Below, piece after piece: positions 27,042-35,872 of a stretch of 64,000 bases of DNA. The stretch is from the NCBI GenBank assembly GCA_038200275.1, contig JBBPYC010000042.1:1-64000 (forward strand). Reading direction: 5' to 3'. The stretch is from JBBPYC01 sp038200275 (GTDB taxonomy: Bacteria > Pseudomonadota > Gammaproteobacteria > Burkholderiales > Burkholderiaceae_C). A program made the translations under genes and the position numbers. Below the pieces are notes generated by a model, which saw only the letters and a list, made by a program, of their open reading frames with translations, was not told the origin of the DNA and ran no database searches. The number at the start of each line of letters is the position of its first letter. Position 1 is the first letter of the stretch.

Positions 27042-29204
27042 CTACACCGCGTTGGACACCCCATCAGGCACCGTATCTTCAAGCTGCTGGGACAGCGCAA
27101 ACCAGTGCTCTTCTACAGAGTCCAGTTGCTCGCCCAGCTGCTTCATGCGCCGACCCATGTCGGCGATTCCCTCGTTCGCATCGGCTGGTTTGGCCATGCG
27201 CAGTTGCAGCGCATCCCGCTCAGCGGTCAGCTCGGCCAGTTGCCGCTCGGCAAGGGCCAGTTCGCGCCGGACCGGCTTGAGCGCATCGGCGCGCTGTTGG
27301 CGCCGCTGCGCATCGAGCTTGCGCTGCTGCCCGGCGGTGTTGCTGGCGTCGGTACTGCTCGCGCTGGCTTTGGAATCTGCACTACCCGGCGCACGTGTGG
27401 GTTTGACCGAAGATGCGGTGGCGCGGCCGGCGTTACGACCATTTGTGTCAAATGAGGCCGCGACGCTGGTAGGGCCATCGTTTTTTGCTATGGATTTCGT
27501 AGCGATTGACGCGCTGGGCGCTGTGGCTTCTTTGGCGGCGGCCTCCCGGCCTTCGTCGCGCAGTGACTCGCGCATGCGCTTCGCCTCGTCCAGCAGGTAG
27601 CGCTGATAGTCGTCCAGATCGCCGTCGAACGGGCTCACGCCGCCGCGCGAGACCAGCCAGAACTCATCACAGACCGAGCGCAGCAGCGCGCGGTCGTGGC
27701 TGACCAGCATGACGGTGCCTTCGAATTCGTTCAACGCCACCGCGAGTGCTTCGCGCGTGGCCAGATCCAGGTGGTTGGTCGGCTCATCGAGCAACAACAA
27801 ATTCGGTCGCTGCCAGACGATCATGCACAGCACGAGCCGTGCTTTCTCGCCGCCGCTCATGGTGCCGACGGTCTGGCGCACCATGTCGCCGGAGAAGTTG
27901 AAGCCGCCCAGAAAGCTGCGCAAATCCTGTTCGCGCGACGGCTGCTTGGCGTCGGCGCCCAGATCGCGTGCCAGCCGAATCATGTGCTCCAGCGGCGAGT
28001 CTTGTGGGCGCAGTACGTCGAGCTCCTGTTGCGCGAAGTAGCCGATCGACAACCCCTTGCCTTCCGTGATGCGGCCAGCAACAGGCTGCAACGTACGCGC
28101 CACCGTTTTGACCAGCGTCGACTTGCCCTGACCGTTTGCGCCCAGGATGCCGATGCGCTGCCCGGCCAGCACGGAGCGGTTCACGTTGCGCACGATCACG
28201 GTCGGTGCGGTGCCTGTGGGTGCGTCTTCGGGCGGCGGGTAGCCAAAGCTCGCCTCCGACATCGCCAGCATCGGATTCGGCAAATTCGCCGGCTCCTTGA
28301 ACTCGAAGTTGAAGTCCGCTTCGGCCAGCACCGGCGCAATGCGCTCCATGCGCTCAAGCGCCTTCACGCGGCTTTGCGCCTGCTTGGCCTTGCTGGCCTT
28401 CGCCTTGAAGCGGTCAATGAACTTCTGCAGATGCGCAATGCGGTCCTGCTGACGAGAAAACGAGCTGGCCTGCAGGCTGAGCTGCTCGGCGCGCATGTCC
28501 TCGAACCGGCTGTAGTTGCCCCCGTAGCGGTTCAGCTTCGCCGAGTCGATGTGCACCGTGACGCCGGTCACCGCATCGAGAAACTCGCGGTCGTGGCTGA
28601 TCACGATCATCGTGCCCGCATAGCGTTTCAACCAGGCTTCAAGCCAGACCAGGGCGTCCAGGTCCAGGTGGTTCGTCGGCTCGTCGAGCAGCAGCAGATC
28701 GGACGGACTCATCAGCGCACGCGCCAGCTGCAGCCTCATGCGCCAGCCGCCGGAAAAGCTGTTCACGGGGTTGTCAAGTTCGGTCGTCTTGAAGCCGAGC
28801 CCCAGGATCAACGCCTGCGCGCGGGCCGGCGCATCGTGTGCGCCCGCGTCGTACAACGCCATGTAGGCGTGGCCCATGCGTTCGCCGTCACCGCTGGCGT
28901 CTGCCGCATCGACTTCCGCCTGCGCTGCGGCCAACGCCGTGTCACCGGCGACGACGTATTCGGTTGCGCCCTGGGTGGTCTCAGGCATGTCCTGCGCAAC
29001 TTGCGCCATGCGCCACTGCGTGGGCACTGAAAAATCGCCGCCGTCTTCATGCAACTGCCCGCTGAACAATGCGAACACAGTTGATTTTCCGGCCCCGTTG
29101 CGACCAACCAGACCGACTTTCTCACCGGGGTTGATCGTGACTGACGCCTGGTCCAGCAGCGTTTTCGTGCCGCGGCGGAGCGTGACGTTTTTAAGCAGGA
29201 TCAT
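27042..29204 (-). CDS. ABC-F family ATPase, YheS-like
   Basis: A soluble twin-ATPase of 720 residues, acting on ribosomes in the characterised ABC-F members. First cassette: GRNGAGKST, signature FSGGWRMRLQLARAL, Walker B LLLLDEPTNHLDL. Second cassette: GANGQGKST, signature MSGGEKARLVL, Walker B LLLLDEPTNHLDLAT. The linker between them (about 245-300) is the helical P-site-tRNA-interaction region, and a charged coiled-coil tail rich in Gln/Arg/Glu occupies 610-715. No membrane segment is present. The ATG at 29204 begins MILLKNVTLRRG, the standard start. Whether it is housekeeping or protects from an antibiotic cannot be told; the YheS-like build favours housekeeping. Confidence 0.93.
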   Translation of the reverse strand: MILLKNVTLRRGTKTLLDQASVTINPGEKVGLVGRNGAGKSTVFALFSGQLHEDGGDFSVPTQWRMAQVAQDMPETTQGATEYVVAGDTALAAAQAEVDAADASGDGERMGHAYMALYDAGAHDAPARAQALILGLGFKTTELDNPVNSFSGGWRMRLQLARALMSPSDLLLLDEPTNHLDLDALVWLEAWLKRYAGTMIVISHDREFLDAVTGVTVHIDSAKLNRYGGNYSRFEDMRAEQLSLQASSFSRQQDRIAHLQKFIDRFKAKASKAKQAQSRVKALERMERIAPVLAEADFNFEFKEPANLPNPMLAMSEASFGYPPPEDAPTGTAPTVIVRNVNRSVLAGQRIGILGANGQGKSTLVKTVARTLQPVAGRITEGKGLSIGYFAQQELDVLRPQDSPLEHMIRLARDLGADAKQPSREQDLRSFLGGFNFSGDMVRQTVGTMSGGEKARLVLCMIVWQRPNLLLLDEPTNHLDLATREALAVALNEFEGTVMLVSHDRALLRSVCDEFWLVSRGGVSPFDGDLDDYQRYLLDEAKRMRESLRDEGREAAAKEATAPSASIATKSIAKNDGPTSVAASFDTNGRNAGRATASSVKPTRAPGSADSKASASSTDASNTAGQQRKLDAQRRQQRADALKPVRRELALAERQLAELTAERDALQLRMAKPADANEGIADMGRRMKQLGEQLDSVEEHWFALSQQLEDTVPDGVSNAV

Positions 29205-29371
29205 GGAAAGAATGCAAACGAAGGCGGCGAGGCGATAGGGTGGGGTACATGGCCGAAGATGACACGTGTTGACGTCGGGTGATCTTAACGGCGGGGCCGC
29301 CATTGGGCCGCTGACTACACTTGCCGAGCCTGCCAACTGCTGCTGTTCTGCGCCGCACCCCAATCGCTCTC

Positions 29372-30103
29372 ATGCAAAAAATCCTGTACGGCTTTCACGC
29401 GGTCGGCGTGCGGCTGAAGATCGCGCCCGCCTCGGTCATCGAAATCTACGTCGACCCCACCCGGCGCGATGCGCGCATGCGGCAACTGCTGGAGCGCGCT
29501 CGAGGCGTCGGCGCGCGTCTGATTGAAGCCGATGCAACGCGGCTGGCAAGCGTTGCCGGCAGCTCCGGCCATCAAGGCGTGGCTGCGAAGGTGCAGCTGC
29601 TACCCACAGCGAATTCGCTGGACGATCTGCTTGACGCTGTTGATGGTCCTCCGCTGTTGCTGGTGCTCGATGGCGTGACCGATCCGCACAACCTCGGCGC
29701 CTGCTTGCGCGTGGCCGACGGGGCCGGCGCGCATGCGGTGATCGCGCCGAAGGACCATGCGGCCGGCATCAATGCGACGGTCTCCAAGGTAGCAAGTGGC
29801 GCCGCCGAGACCATGCCGTACTTCATGGTGACCAATTTGGCGCGTACGCTGGGCGAGCTGAAGGAGCGCGACATCTGGTGCGTCGGGACCAGCGACGATG
29901 CGCCGGGTTCGCTATATCAGACAAAGCTGGCTGGCCCGCTCGCGCTCGTGCTGGGCGCCGAAGGCAGCGGTCTGCGCCAGCTCACGCGCAAGTCGTGTGA
30001 TGAGCTGGTGCGCATCCCGATGCAAGGTGCGGTGGAAAGCCTCAACGTGTCGGTCGCCAGCGGCGTATGTTTGTACGAAGCGCGGCGGCAACGCGGCGAA
30101 TGA
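29372..30103 (+). CDS. rlmB: 23S rRNA (guanosine-2251-2'-O)-methyltransferase
   Basis: RlmB methylates the ribose of G2251 in the peptidyl-transferase P loop. It is a SPOUT enzyme: an N-terminal L30e-like substrate domain starts at MQKILYGFHAVGVRL, and the C-terminal knot has LLLVLDGVTDPHNLGACLR, ALVLGAEGSGLR and IPMQGAVESLNVSVASGVCLYE, the three conserved motifs. The start at 29372 gives 243 residues, as usual. It is divergent from the ABC-F gene, with 167 bp between the starts for two promoters. Confidence 0.97.
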   Translation: MQKILYGFHAVGVRLKIAPASVIEIYVDPTRRDARMRQLLERARGVGARLIEADATRLASVAGSSGHQGVAAKVQLLPTANSLDDLLDAVDGPPLLLVLDGVTDPHNLGACLRVADGAGAHAVIAPKDHAAGINATVSKVASGAAETMPYFMVTNLARTLGELKERDIWCVGTSDDAPGSLYQTKLAGPLALVLGAEGSGLRQLTRKSCDELVRIPMQGAVESLNVSVASGVCLYEARRQRGE

Positions 30104-30136
30104 ACAGGGGATTGCGGCCCTCGAATTTCGGCCGCC

Positions 30137-31087
30137 TCAAACGCTGGCGCGGTCGAGCCGACTGATCGTCTCGTCGTCGAGCCTCAGCGCGGCGGCGTTG
30201 ACCAATTCTTCAAGCTGCTTTAATGAAGTCGCGCTGGCGATGGGCGCCGTGATCGAAGGCCTGGCGATCTGCCACGCGAGCGCGACCTGGCCTGGCTTGG
30301 CGTCGAGTTCCGCGGCCACCTCATCCAGTGCGGCCAGGATGCGCAGCCCACGCTCGTTTAAGTATTTGTCCACCGCGCCCTTGCCGCGCGTGCTTTTGTC
30401 GGCGTCCGATTGGCTGCGGTACTTGCCGGTTAAAAAGCCTGCCGCCAGCCCGTAGAAGTTGAGCACGCCCACGCCGCGCTCGACACAAAGCGCTTCCAGC
30501 TCGTCCTCGAACGGCGAGCGGTCATACAGGTTGTACAGCGGCTGCAGCGATTCGTAGCGCGGCAAGTGATTGCGCTCCGCCACATCCAGCGCTTGCCGCA
30601 GCCGCACGGCACTGAAGTTGGAAGCGCCGATCGCACGTACCTTGCCCGCGTCAATCAGGTTGCCATAGGCGGCCAGCGTCTCTTCGATCGGCGTGCTCGC
30701 GTCATCGTCATGTGACTGGTATAGGTCGATCACATCGGTCTGCAGACGGCGCAGCGAATCTTCCACGGCTTTTCGGATATACGCAGGCTTCAAGCCCACC
30801 TTGCCGTCGCCCATGTCCTTACCCACCTTGGTCGCCAGCACGATGCCATCGCGCTTGCCGCTTTTCTTCAGCCAATTCCCAATTACGGTTTCCGATTCGC
30901 CACCGGTATGCCCCGGTACCCAGCGTGAATACATATCCGCCGTGTCGATGAAGTTCATGCCGGCATCGACCCAGGCGTCGAGCAGCGAATGTGACGTGGC
31001 TTCGTCAATGGTCCAGCCGAACACGTTGGTGCCGAGGCACAGAGGAGAGACGTTCAGGCCCGAATGGCCGAGGGGGCGTAGTTGCAT
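30137..31087 (-). CDS. Aldo/keto reductase
   Basis: A 316-residue NADPH-dependent oxidoreductase with the TIM-barrel signatures of the AKR family: MNFIDTADMYSRW (catalytic Asp and Tyr), IVLATKVGKDMG (catalytic Lys), TDVIDLYQSHDDD (catalytic His) and the IGASNFSAVRLRQAL segment. It resembles the YajO/AKR11 type acting on small aldehydes or sugars. The ATG at 31087 begins MQLRPLGHSGLNVSPLCLG, the family norm, with GAAAGGAC upstream. A decayed cupin gene lies right behind it on the same strand. Confidence 0.93.
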   Translation of the reverse strand: MQLRPLGHSGLNVSPLCLGTNVFGWTIDEATSHSLLDAWVDAGMNFIDTADMYSRWVPGHTGGESETVIGNWLKKSGKRDGIVLATKVGKDMGDGKVGLKPAYIRKAVEDSLRRLQTDVIDLYQSHDDDASTPIEETLAAYGNLIDAGKVRAIGASNFSAVRLRQALDVAERNHLPRYESLQPLYNLYDRSPFEDELEALCVERGVGVLNFYGLAAGFLTGKYRSQSDADKSTRGKGAVDKYLNERGLRILAALDEVAAELDAKPGQVALAWQIARPSITAPIASATSLKQLEELVNAAALRLDDETISRLDRASV

Positions 31088-31121
31088 GATTTGTCCTTTC
31101 AATTCAGGAAACGTCGGCGGC

Positions 31122-31545
31122 TCAGTGTGGCTGCCCGTACTTGTGGGTAAACGGCAACCGACCATTGGGTCGAAGCGTAACGGCCAAGTCGCCTGATGGG
31201 TAGCTGCCCTTATCGCCTTCGGACCGATCGCTCACTTCGAGGCAGACGACGTCTGCCGTCGTGCGGTTCACGATCGGGGACGGCGCGCCGCTGGACCGGT
31301 GCCCGGCGCAAATGCCCGGCGCAAGTTCGATTTCGTCCTGCTCGGTGACGAGCGTCGGCCTCCCGGCACATCGGTGAATTCATTCTGCTGGCTGTGCCGA
31401 TGCAGCAGCGCTGACTCACCGCTCGGGTGCAGCCGGGGCAGATTCATGCCGAAGTTATGAAGGCCCAAGGGGTCGCCTAATGCACGCTTGTCACGGCCGA
31501 CCATACGGCTGGCAAACAGCTCGGGATCGTTGTAAGGTCTCGTTC
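31122..31545 (-). pseudogene. Frameshifted cupin-domain protein gene
   Basis: Two minus-strand frames together encode one cupin protein. The upstream frame (about 31545-31360) reads PYNDPELFASR, then DPLGLHNFGMNLPRL, then ESALLHRHSQQNEFTDV, the first cupin motif with HxH and E. Near 31355 the frame breaks; the continuing protein TLVTEQDEIELAPGICAG, SPIVNRTTADVVCLEVSDRS and PFTHKYGQPH lies in another frame down to a TGA at 31124. The intact family has these pieces in one frame. The start codon is not recognisable. This is a recently or moderately decayed gene. Confidence 0.75.
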
Positions 31546-31586
31546 GCGGCCGGACGGTCCGGGCATCCCCCTTCCAACGATCTGGT

Positions 31587-32180
31587 TCATACCCAGCCTA
31601 GCGCTCCCAGCACTGCTCCAGCACCGATCAGCCACAGCATATGAACACGCGTGCGCAGCACCACCAGCACGGCGGCTGCGGTCAGCAGCCACAGCCGCCA
31701 GTCGCGCGCCGGATCGTCATGCGCTGAAGTGATCAGCCATCCAGTTGCGATCAAAAGCGCAATCACGATCGGCGCCATGCCGGCCTTGAACGCGCGCACC
31801 GACATCCGGTGTCGGTTGCGGTGGCCCCATTGGGCGGCGAAATAGGTCAGCGTCGCGGACGGGATCATGGTGCCGAGCATCGCCAGCAACGCCCCGCCGA
31901 GCGCCGGCCAATAAGCAACCGGCCCGGCTGCGACGCCGCCCGCGCTGTTCAGGCCAACATTCCAGCCCATCAGCGCGATGAACAGCACGTTCGGGCCGGG
32001 TGCGGCCTGGGCCAATGCGATCGACGCAGTGAACTGCGGGTCGCTCAACCAGTCGCGCTGATCCACCAGGAAGCGGTGCATGTCCGGCGCAGTGGTGATC
32101 GCTCCGCCGACGGCCAGCAGCGACAGCGACAGGAAATGTGCGAACAGAGTGAGCCAGTCGGCCGACGAGAAGTGGCTCAT
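31587..32180 (-). CDS. Chromate transporter, short-chain CHR subunit (second gene)
   Basis: This 197-residue membrane protein is one half of a CHR-family transporter. It carries FLSLSLLAVGGAITTAPDMHRFLVD and the LAQAAPGPNVLFIALMGW motif, equivalent to the A-Q-x-x-P-G-P segment of ChrA, and about six hydrophobic segments. Short-chain CHR proteins work as pairs encoded by adjacent genes; the partner gene lies immediately upstream and overlaps by 4 bp. The presumed role is chromate efflux, but many CHR pairs have no proven substrate. Confidence 0.9.
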   Translation of the reverse strand: MSHFSSADWLTLFAHFLSLSLLAVGGAITTAPDMHRFLVDQRDWLSDPQFTASIALAQAAPGPNVLFIALMGWNVGLNSAGGVAAGPVAYWPALGGALLAMLGTMIPSATLTYFAAQWGHRNRHRMSVRAFKAGMAPIVIALLIATGWLITSAHDDPARDWRLWLLTAAAVLVVLRTRVHMLWLIGAGAVLGALGWV

Positions 32181-32827
32181 CGGTGCGGCGCAGATGGCTC
32201 GATGGTCGCCGCACGCAACTCAAGGCAGCGCCAGGCCCAGCCGGTCGCAATCGAGCCAACTACCAGCAGCACCCAGATCAGCGGAACGTGCAGCAGGCCG
32301 ATTGCGATGAACGTGATTGCCGCAAAACTTGCACAGACGAATTTACCCATCGGATTGTTTTCCAGCGCGACGATCAACTTGAGGCCGGTGGCCGTGATCA
32401 GGCTGGACGCGATTGCGCCCATCCCGCGCAACGCGCCACGTGCCGCCGGCAGGTCGGCGATGCCCGCATACAGCGCGGCCAGCAGCAGTACGACGATCAT
32501 CGGAAACGTCAGCATGCCGGCTAGTGCCGATACCGCACCGCGCCAGCCGAAGCTGCGCGCGCCAATCATCAGCGCGAGGTTGCCGACGTTCGGGCCCGGC
32601 AGAATCTGCGCAACCGCCCAGTCCTCCAGAAATTGATCGCGTGTGAGCCAGCGCTTCTTTTCGACCAGTTCGCGCTGCACGATCGCCAGCACGCCGCCGA
32701 AGCCTTGCAATGCGAGCAGCGTGAACGACCAGAACAGGTCGGACAGGGATTCCGGTCCGGGCGCTGCATCGTCGGACGAAGCAGCGGAGACCGAGGCGGC
32801 TGCGTGCGGGTCGTTCGGCGACGGCAT
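32177..32827 (-). CDS. Chromate transporter, short-chain CHR subunit (first gene)
   Basis: This 216-residue membrane protein carries the CHR signatures SFTLLALQGFGGVLAIVQRELVEKKRWLTRDQFLEDWAVAQILPGPNVGNLALMIG after a polar Ala/Ser-rich N terminus of about 30 residues. Its stop overlaps the start of the second CHR gene (ATGA), so the two are translationally coupled. The ATG at 32827 was preferred because the longer frame adds an unrelated leader running towards the IS481-like element. The element ends about 100 bp upstream and could influence expression. Confidence 0.9.
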   Translation of the reverse strand: MPSPNDPHAAASVSAASSDDAAPGPESLSDLFWSFTLLALQGFGGVLAIVQRELVEKKRWLTRDQFLEDWAVAQILPGPNVGNLALMIGARSFGWRGAVSALAGMLTFPMIVVLLLAALYAGIADLPAARGALRGMGAIASSLITATGLKLIVALENNPMGKFVCASFAAITFIAIGLLHVPLIWVLLVVGSIATGWAWRCLELRAATIEPSAPHR

Positions 32828-32925
32828 GGCCACAATTATCAGGCCTGTGCGGCGCGGCGGATGCGGCCAAGACGTGGCGTTCGATTGCTTTTTAAGAAGG
32901 CATCTGTACAGAAAGCGTGGCCTAG

Positions 32926-33590
32926 GTGTTGAGTCCCAGCATTTGGTGATGCAATCTTCTGCATTGAATGCGAGGAAGCACCATGGGCCAGATTCTTCAC
33001 GGCTGCGCCACCACGACTGAGGCGATCCGTCTAGCACTACAGAGTGGTCAAGAGGGCTTGAGGACGCTGTCCAGGCGCTGCGGCATCAACCCCCCTTAAG
33101 CAGTGTCCAAGTGGAGGCGTCGCGCCTGCACAAAGGATCAGCCGACAGGTCCGAAGCAGCCGAAGCAGCCGAAGCAGCCGAAGCCGACCGTACTATCGAT
33201 CGAGGAGGAGGAGGCAATTCATCGTGGCCTGCTCGTCGAGCAGACGCTGCCGCCACCGGGTGATTGCATGTACGCGCTGCAGCCGACGATTTCCTCGGCT
33301 AACCCGCGCACTGCTGCAGCGCTGTTTGCAGCGCCACGACATCAGCCGACTGCCGCAGACTGAGCATGAACCCCACCATCAAGCAAGCGACTGTCAAACG
33401 CTATCACTCGGCGACAGCCACGACCCGCTGCGCCGGCACCTCCAGGAGTTCGATCGACACCTATCAACTTCGCCCGACGCCTGAAAACATTGGGCGGGTT
33501 AGCTCCCTATGAATGTTGCTGCAGATGCTGGACGTCAGAGCCAGATCGATTCATCATCGATCCGCTCCGCCAAATGCTGGGACTGAACAC
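32926..33590 (+). mobile_element. IS481-family insertion sequence, internally deleted, with intact ends
   Basis: The ends are 25-27 bp inverted repeats, GTGTTGAGTCCCAGCATTTG on the left and its near-complement on the right, with two mismatches. CTAG lies directly outside both ends (32922-32925 and 33591-33594), consistent with a target duplication or palindromic target site. Inside is a transposase relic: the N terminus starts at 32983 (MGQILHGCATTTEAIR), continues after a stop through a helix-turn-helix region and CMYALQPTIS and LQRCLQRHDISRLPQ, then jumps to the C-terminal part (KQATVKRYH, SHDPLRRHLQEF, WTSEPDRFIIDPLRQMLGLNT). The central DDE catalytic region is missing and there are several frameshifts. 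A 9-bp CCGAAGCAG repeat (33151-33183) lies within. Confidence 0.85.
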
Positions 33591-35240
33591 CTAGTGCCGC
33601 GCTCTGATCGTCTTGCCTTCTGCGGTGATCAACAGCAAGGCGCCTGTGTCGTCAATCCGGTAGCTCTGGACTTTAGGCAACAGTTCCAGCAGCTTGTGCT
33701 CTTGGTTCATCAGCGCCTCGGGGCAAGCCATCATGGTCGTGCCTAGGTGGCTGATCTTTAGCGTCCCACCCTCGTACTCGTAGCTGCCGATGAGGCGGTT
33801 GCAGGTGGCGTTTCCAGCCATTCGGCCGTCCGGCGTGAACAGCAGCGTCGCGCGAGTATTGTCGATCACGCCAGCGCCCGCGATGTGCTCGATCTCCCAT
33901 TCCGCGCCAAGCAACGGAGTCTTGTCATTGGCCATCAGATGGTCCGCCACCGCGCGATAGGCGGGCAAGGAAGTCGGGTCGTTCGCTGCATTGCCTGCAA
34001 CCGGGTTGGAAGCAAAGCGCGCGATCACCATGTCGGCTTTGGGATCGATCCAGATGGTCTGACCATGTACGCCGCGTGCGGCGTATGCGCCGTGGTCGTC
34101 GTTGCTGATCCACCAAAGGCTGCCATAGCTCCAGCCGGGCAGCGTGTCGTAGTCTGCTCTGGCAAACTTGGCCTTGTCACCGCCGTGCCGGATGCTGGCA
34201 ATCGCAGCCGGTGGCACGATTTGTTCGCCGCCCGCCATGCCGTTATCGAGCATGAGCTGGCCAAGCCGGGCCATGTCCCGCAGCGTGGCATTGAAGCCGC
34301 CACCTGCGAACGGCGTGCCGATCGAGTCCACCGTGTAGAACGCTTCGCGCTCGGCGCCGATGCGGCTCCAGATGCGTTCGGACAATTCTTCGGCTACCGA
34401 CTTGCCCGTGGTGCGTGCGATGAGCCAGCCTACGGCGTCGGCGTTCACAGTCTTGTAGCCGAATGCGTCGCCGTGCTGGCCTTTTTTCTTGATCGTCTGC
34501 AGGAACTCGAAGTAGCCGTCCGGCCCCGTGTAGCCTTTAGGCTTCGGCAGCGGGCTGGCCGCTTTGCCGTACGCCCAGACTTGAGCGTTCGGGTCTGCGT
34601 AGTCCTCGGAATAGTCGAGCGCGGTCGTCATGTCCATAACTTGGCGCACCGTGGCGTCACCGAATGCGCTGTCTTTCAGCTCCGGAATCAACGTGCCGAC
34701 CAAAGCCGTCTCGTCGAGCTTGCCTTCGGACACCAGGATCTGTGCGATTAGTCCAGTCAGGGATTTGGTCACCGACATCGCGCCGTGCAACGTGTCCGGT
34801 GTCAGGCAGCCGTCGTAACGCTCATAGACGATGCGGCCGTGGTGCAGCACGATGATGCCGTCGGTGTAGTTGGCATCGAACGCCGCGTCCCAGGTTATCT
34901 TGGTGTTGCCGTTCAGCGGCGTGAACGTGACGGCGTCCAGCGTAGGGTCGATTGACTTGGGCAGGCCGCGTGCAGCGCCGGACCCGTTGGCCACGCCCGC
35001 ATTCGGCATCAGCTCACGGAAGTGGCAGACCGTCCAGCGCAGCTTCGGGAACGCGAAGAAGTCGTCGTCGGTGGAGCGGATGGTCTTGTCTGCCGGCGGT
35101 GGGAAGCCTTGCATCCAACCCATCTTTTTCGGGTTTGATGCCTGCGCGGACAGCGGCTCGGTTTTGGATGGTTGTTGGGCGATGGCGGTGCCTCCGATGG
35201 TCAGCAATGCAGCCAAAACCGCGGCGATCGTTCGTTTCAT
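33591..35240 (-). CDS. Exported serine hydrolase (beta-lactamase family) fused to a META domain
   Basis: The 549-residue protein starts with a Sec signal peptide (MKRTIAAVLAALLTIGGTAIAQ). Residues 90-420 are a class C beta-lactamase/DD-peptidase-like serine hydrolase: the active-site S-x-x-K is SVTK in HGAMSVTKSLTG, and a D-S-I-G-T-P-F-A-G-G-G-F loop and HGQTIWIDP follow. Residues 440-545 are a META/HslJ-type domain (LLGAEWEIEHI, FTPDGRMAGNATCNRLIGSYE, MACPEALMNQEHKLLELL). It is probably a periplasmic esterase or peptidase, not a resistance beta-lactamase. The TAG stop lies inside the CTAG next to the IS481-like element, so the element sits exactly at the end of this gene. Confidence 0.9.
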   Translation of the reverse strand: MKRTIAAVLAALLTIGGTAIAQQPSKTEPLSAQASNPKKMGWMQGFPPPADKTIRSTDDDFFAFPKLRWTVCHFRELMPNAGVANGSGAARGLPKSIDPTLDAVTFTPLNGNTKITWDAAFDANYTDGIIVLHHGRIVYERYDGCLTPDTLHGAMSVTKSLTGLIAQILVSEGKLDETALVGTLIPELKDSAFGDATVRQVMDMTTALDYSEDYADPNAQVWAYGKAASPLPKPKGYTGPDGYFEFLQTIKKKGQHGDAFGYKTVNADAVGWLIARTTGKSVAEELSERIWSRIGAEREAFYTVDSIGTPFAGGGFNATLRDMARLGQLMLDNGMAGGEQIVPPAAIASIRHGGDKAKFARADYDTLPGWSYGSLWWISNDDHGAYAARGVHGQTIWIDPKADMVIARFASNPVAGNAANDPTSLPAYRAVADHLMANDKTPLLGAEWEIEHIAGAGVIDNTRATLLFTPDGRMAGNATCNRLIGSYEYEGGTLKISHLGTTMMACPEALMNQEHKLLELLPKVQSYRIDDTGALLLITAEGKTIRARH

Positions 35241-35325
35241 ATATTCCTTCTTTCTCTCGTTCGGATCGGTTGTTGACCGCGTCAGCAGCAGGCGAATGCC
35301 AGTGGCCTAGGACCGACGCGCTGCA

Positions 35326-35796
35326 TCAGGCGGGGCGGATCAAGCTGGCCCGAATCGTCATGTAATTGACGATGCCTGCAACCAAGCTTGCGATGAGACT
35401 CAAGACCAGCACTGCCGTGGCAAGCGACACCGAAATCGTGCCCATCGTCCGCTGCCACATGACGGCGCCAGCCACGCACAGGCCAAACACGAAGATGCCG
35501 TGCTTGATGGTGAGCCACAGCACCTGCGGCATGAAGCGCTTCTTCGGCGCCTTCAGCGTGAAGTAGGCGATCACCGTCAGGATCATGGCCAGCGTGACGG
35601 CCAGGGGGACCGCTATGCCGAGCACCGTTTCCTCATCGTTCGCGATGCCGTTGACTGAGAGTGGAATCGACACCAGCCGGCGCAGCAGGAACCACTGGAT
35701 CGCGCCGTTGATAAGTCCGTTGACGACGCCCGTGGTAACGGCGCCGCGCAGGATGACCGATTGGGTCGGCGTGGCATGGGGATCGGGCGTATTCAT
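35326..35796 (-). CDS. Hypothetical four-helix membrane protein
   Basis: A 156-residue protein with a polar N terminus of about 15 residues and four hydrophobic segments (near 17-35, 55-75, 88-105, 118-140), separated by short charged loops (LKAPKKRFMPQ). I do not recognise a family; the general form is like small inner-membrane proteins of the DUF2798 or ABC-permease-fragment type. The ATG at 35796 was chosen because the longer frame overlaps the SDR gene. It lies in a run of minus-strand genes and may be co-transcribed with the SDR. Confidence 0.65.
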   Translation of the reverse strand: MNTPDPHATPTQSVILRGAVTTGVVNGLINGAIQWFLLRRLVSIPLSVNGIANDEETVLGIAVPLAVTLAMILTVIAYFTLKAPKKRFMPQVLWLTIKHGIFVFGLCVAGAVMWQRTMGTISVSLATAVLVLSLIASLVAGIVNYMTIRASLIRPA

Positions 35797-35872
35797 TGTG
35801 CTTGTGACCTGTGAGTCATGGTTAAAGGAGGCAGGCGCGGGGTAAGCAGTCCTGCTCTCCCTACCAACGGAT

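Noticed and set aside
27696..29030. 444-codon plus-strand frame
   Set aside because: Antisense of the ABC-F gene, with no recognisable domain.
29205..29371. Possible small RNA between the ABC-F gene and rlmB
   Set aside because: The gap is only 167 bp, must hold two divergent promoters and shows no terminator-like hairpin.
33591..35240. Antibiotic-resistance beta-lactamase
   Set aside because: The protein has the SxxK fold but is fused to META and resembles esterase/peptidase-type hydrolases; there is no evidence for lactam hydrolysis.
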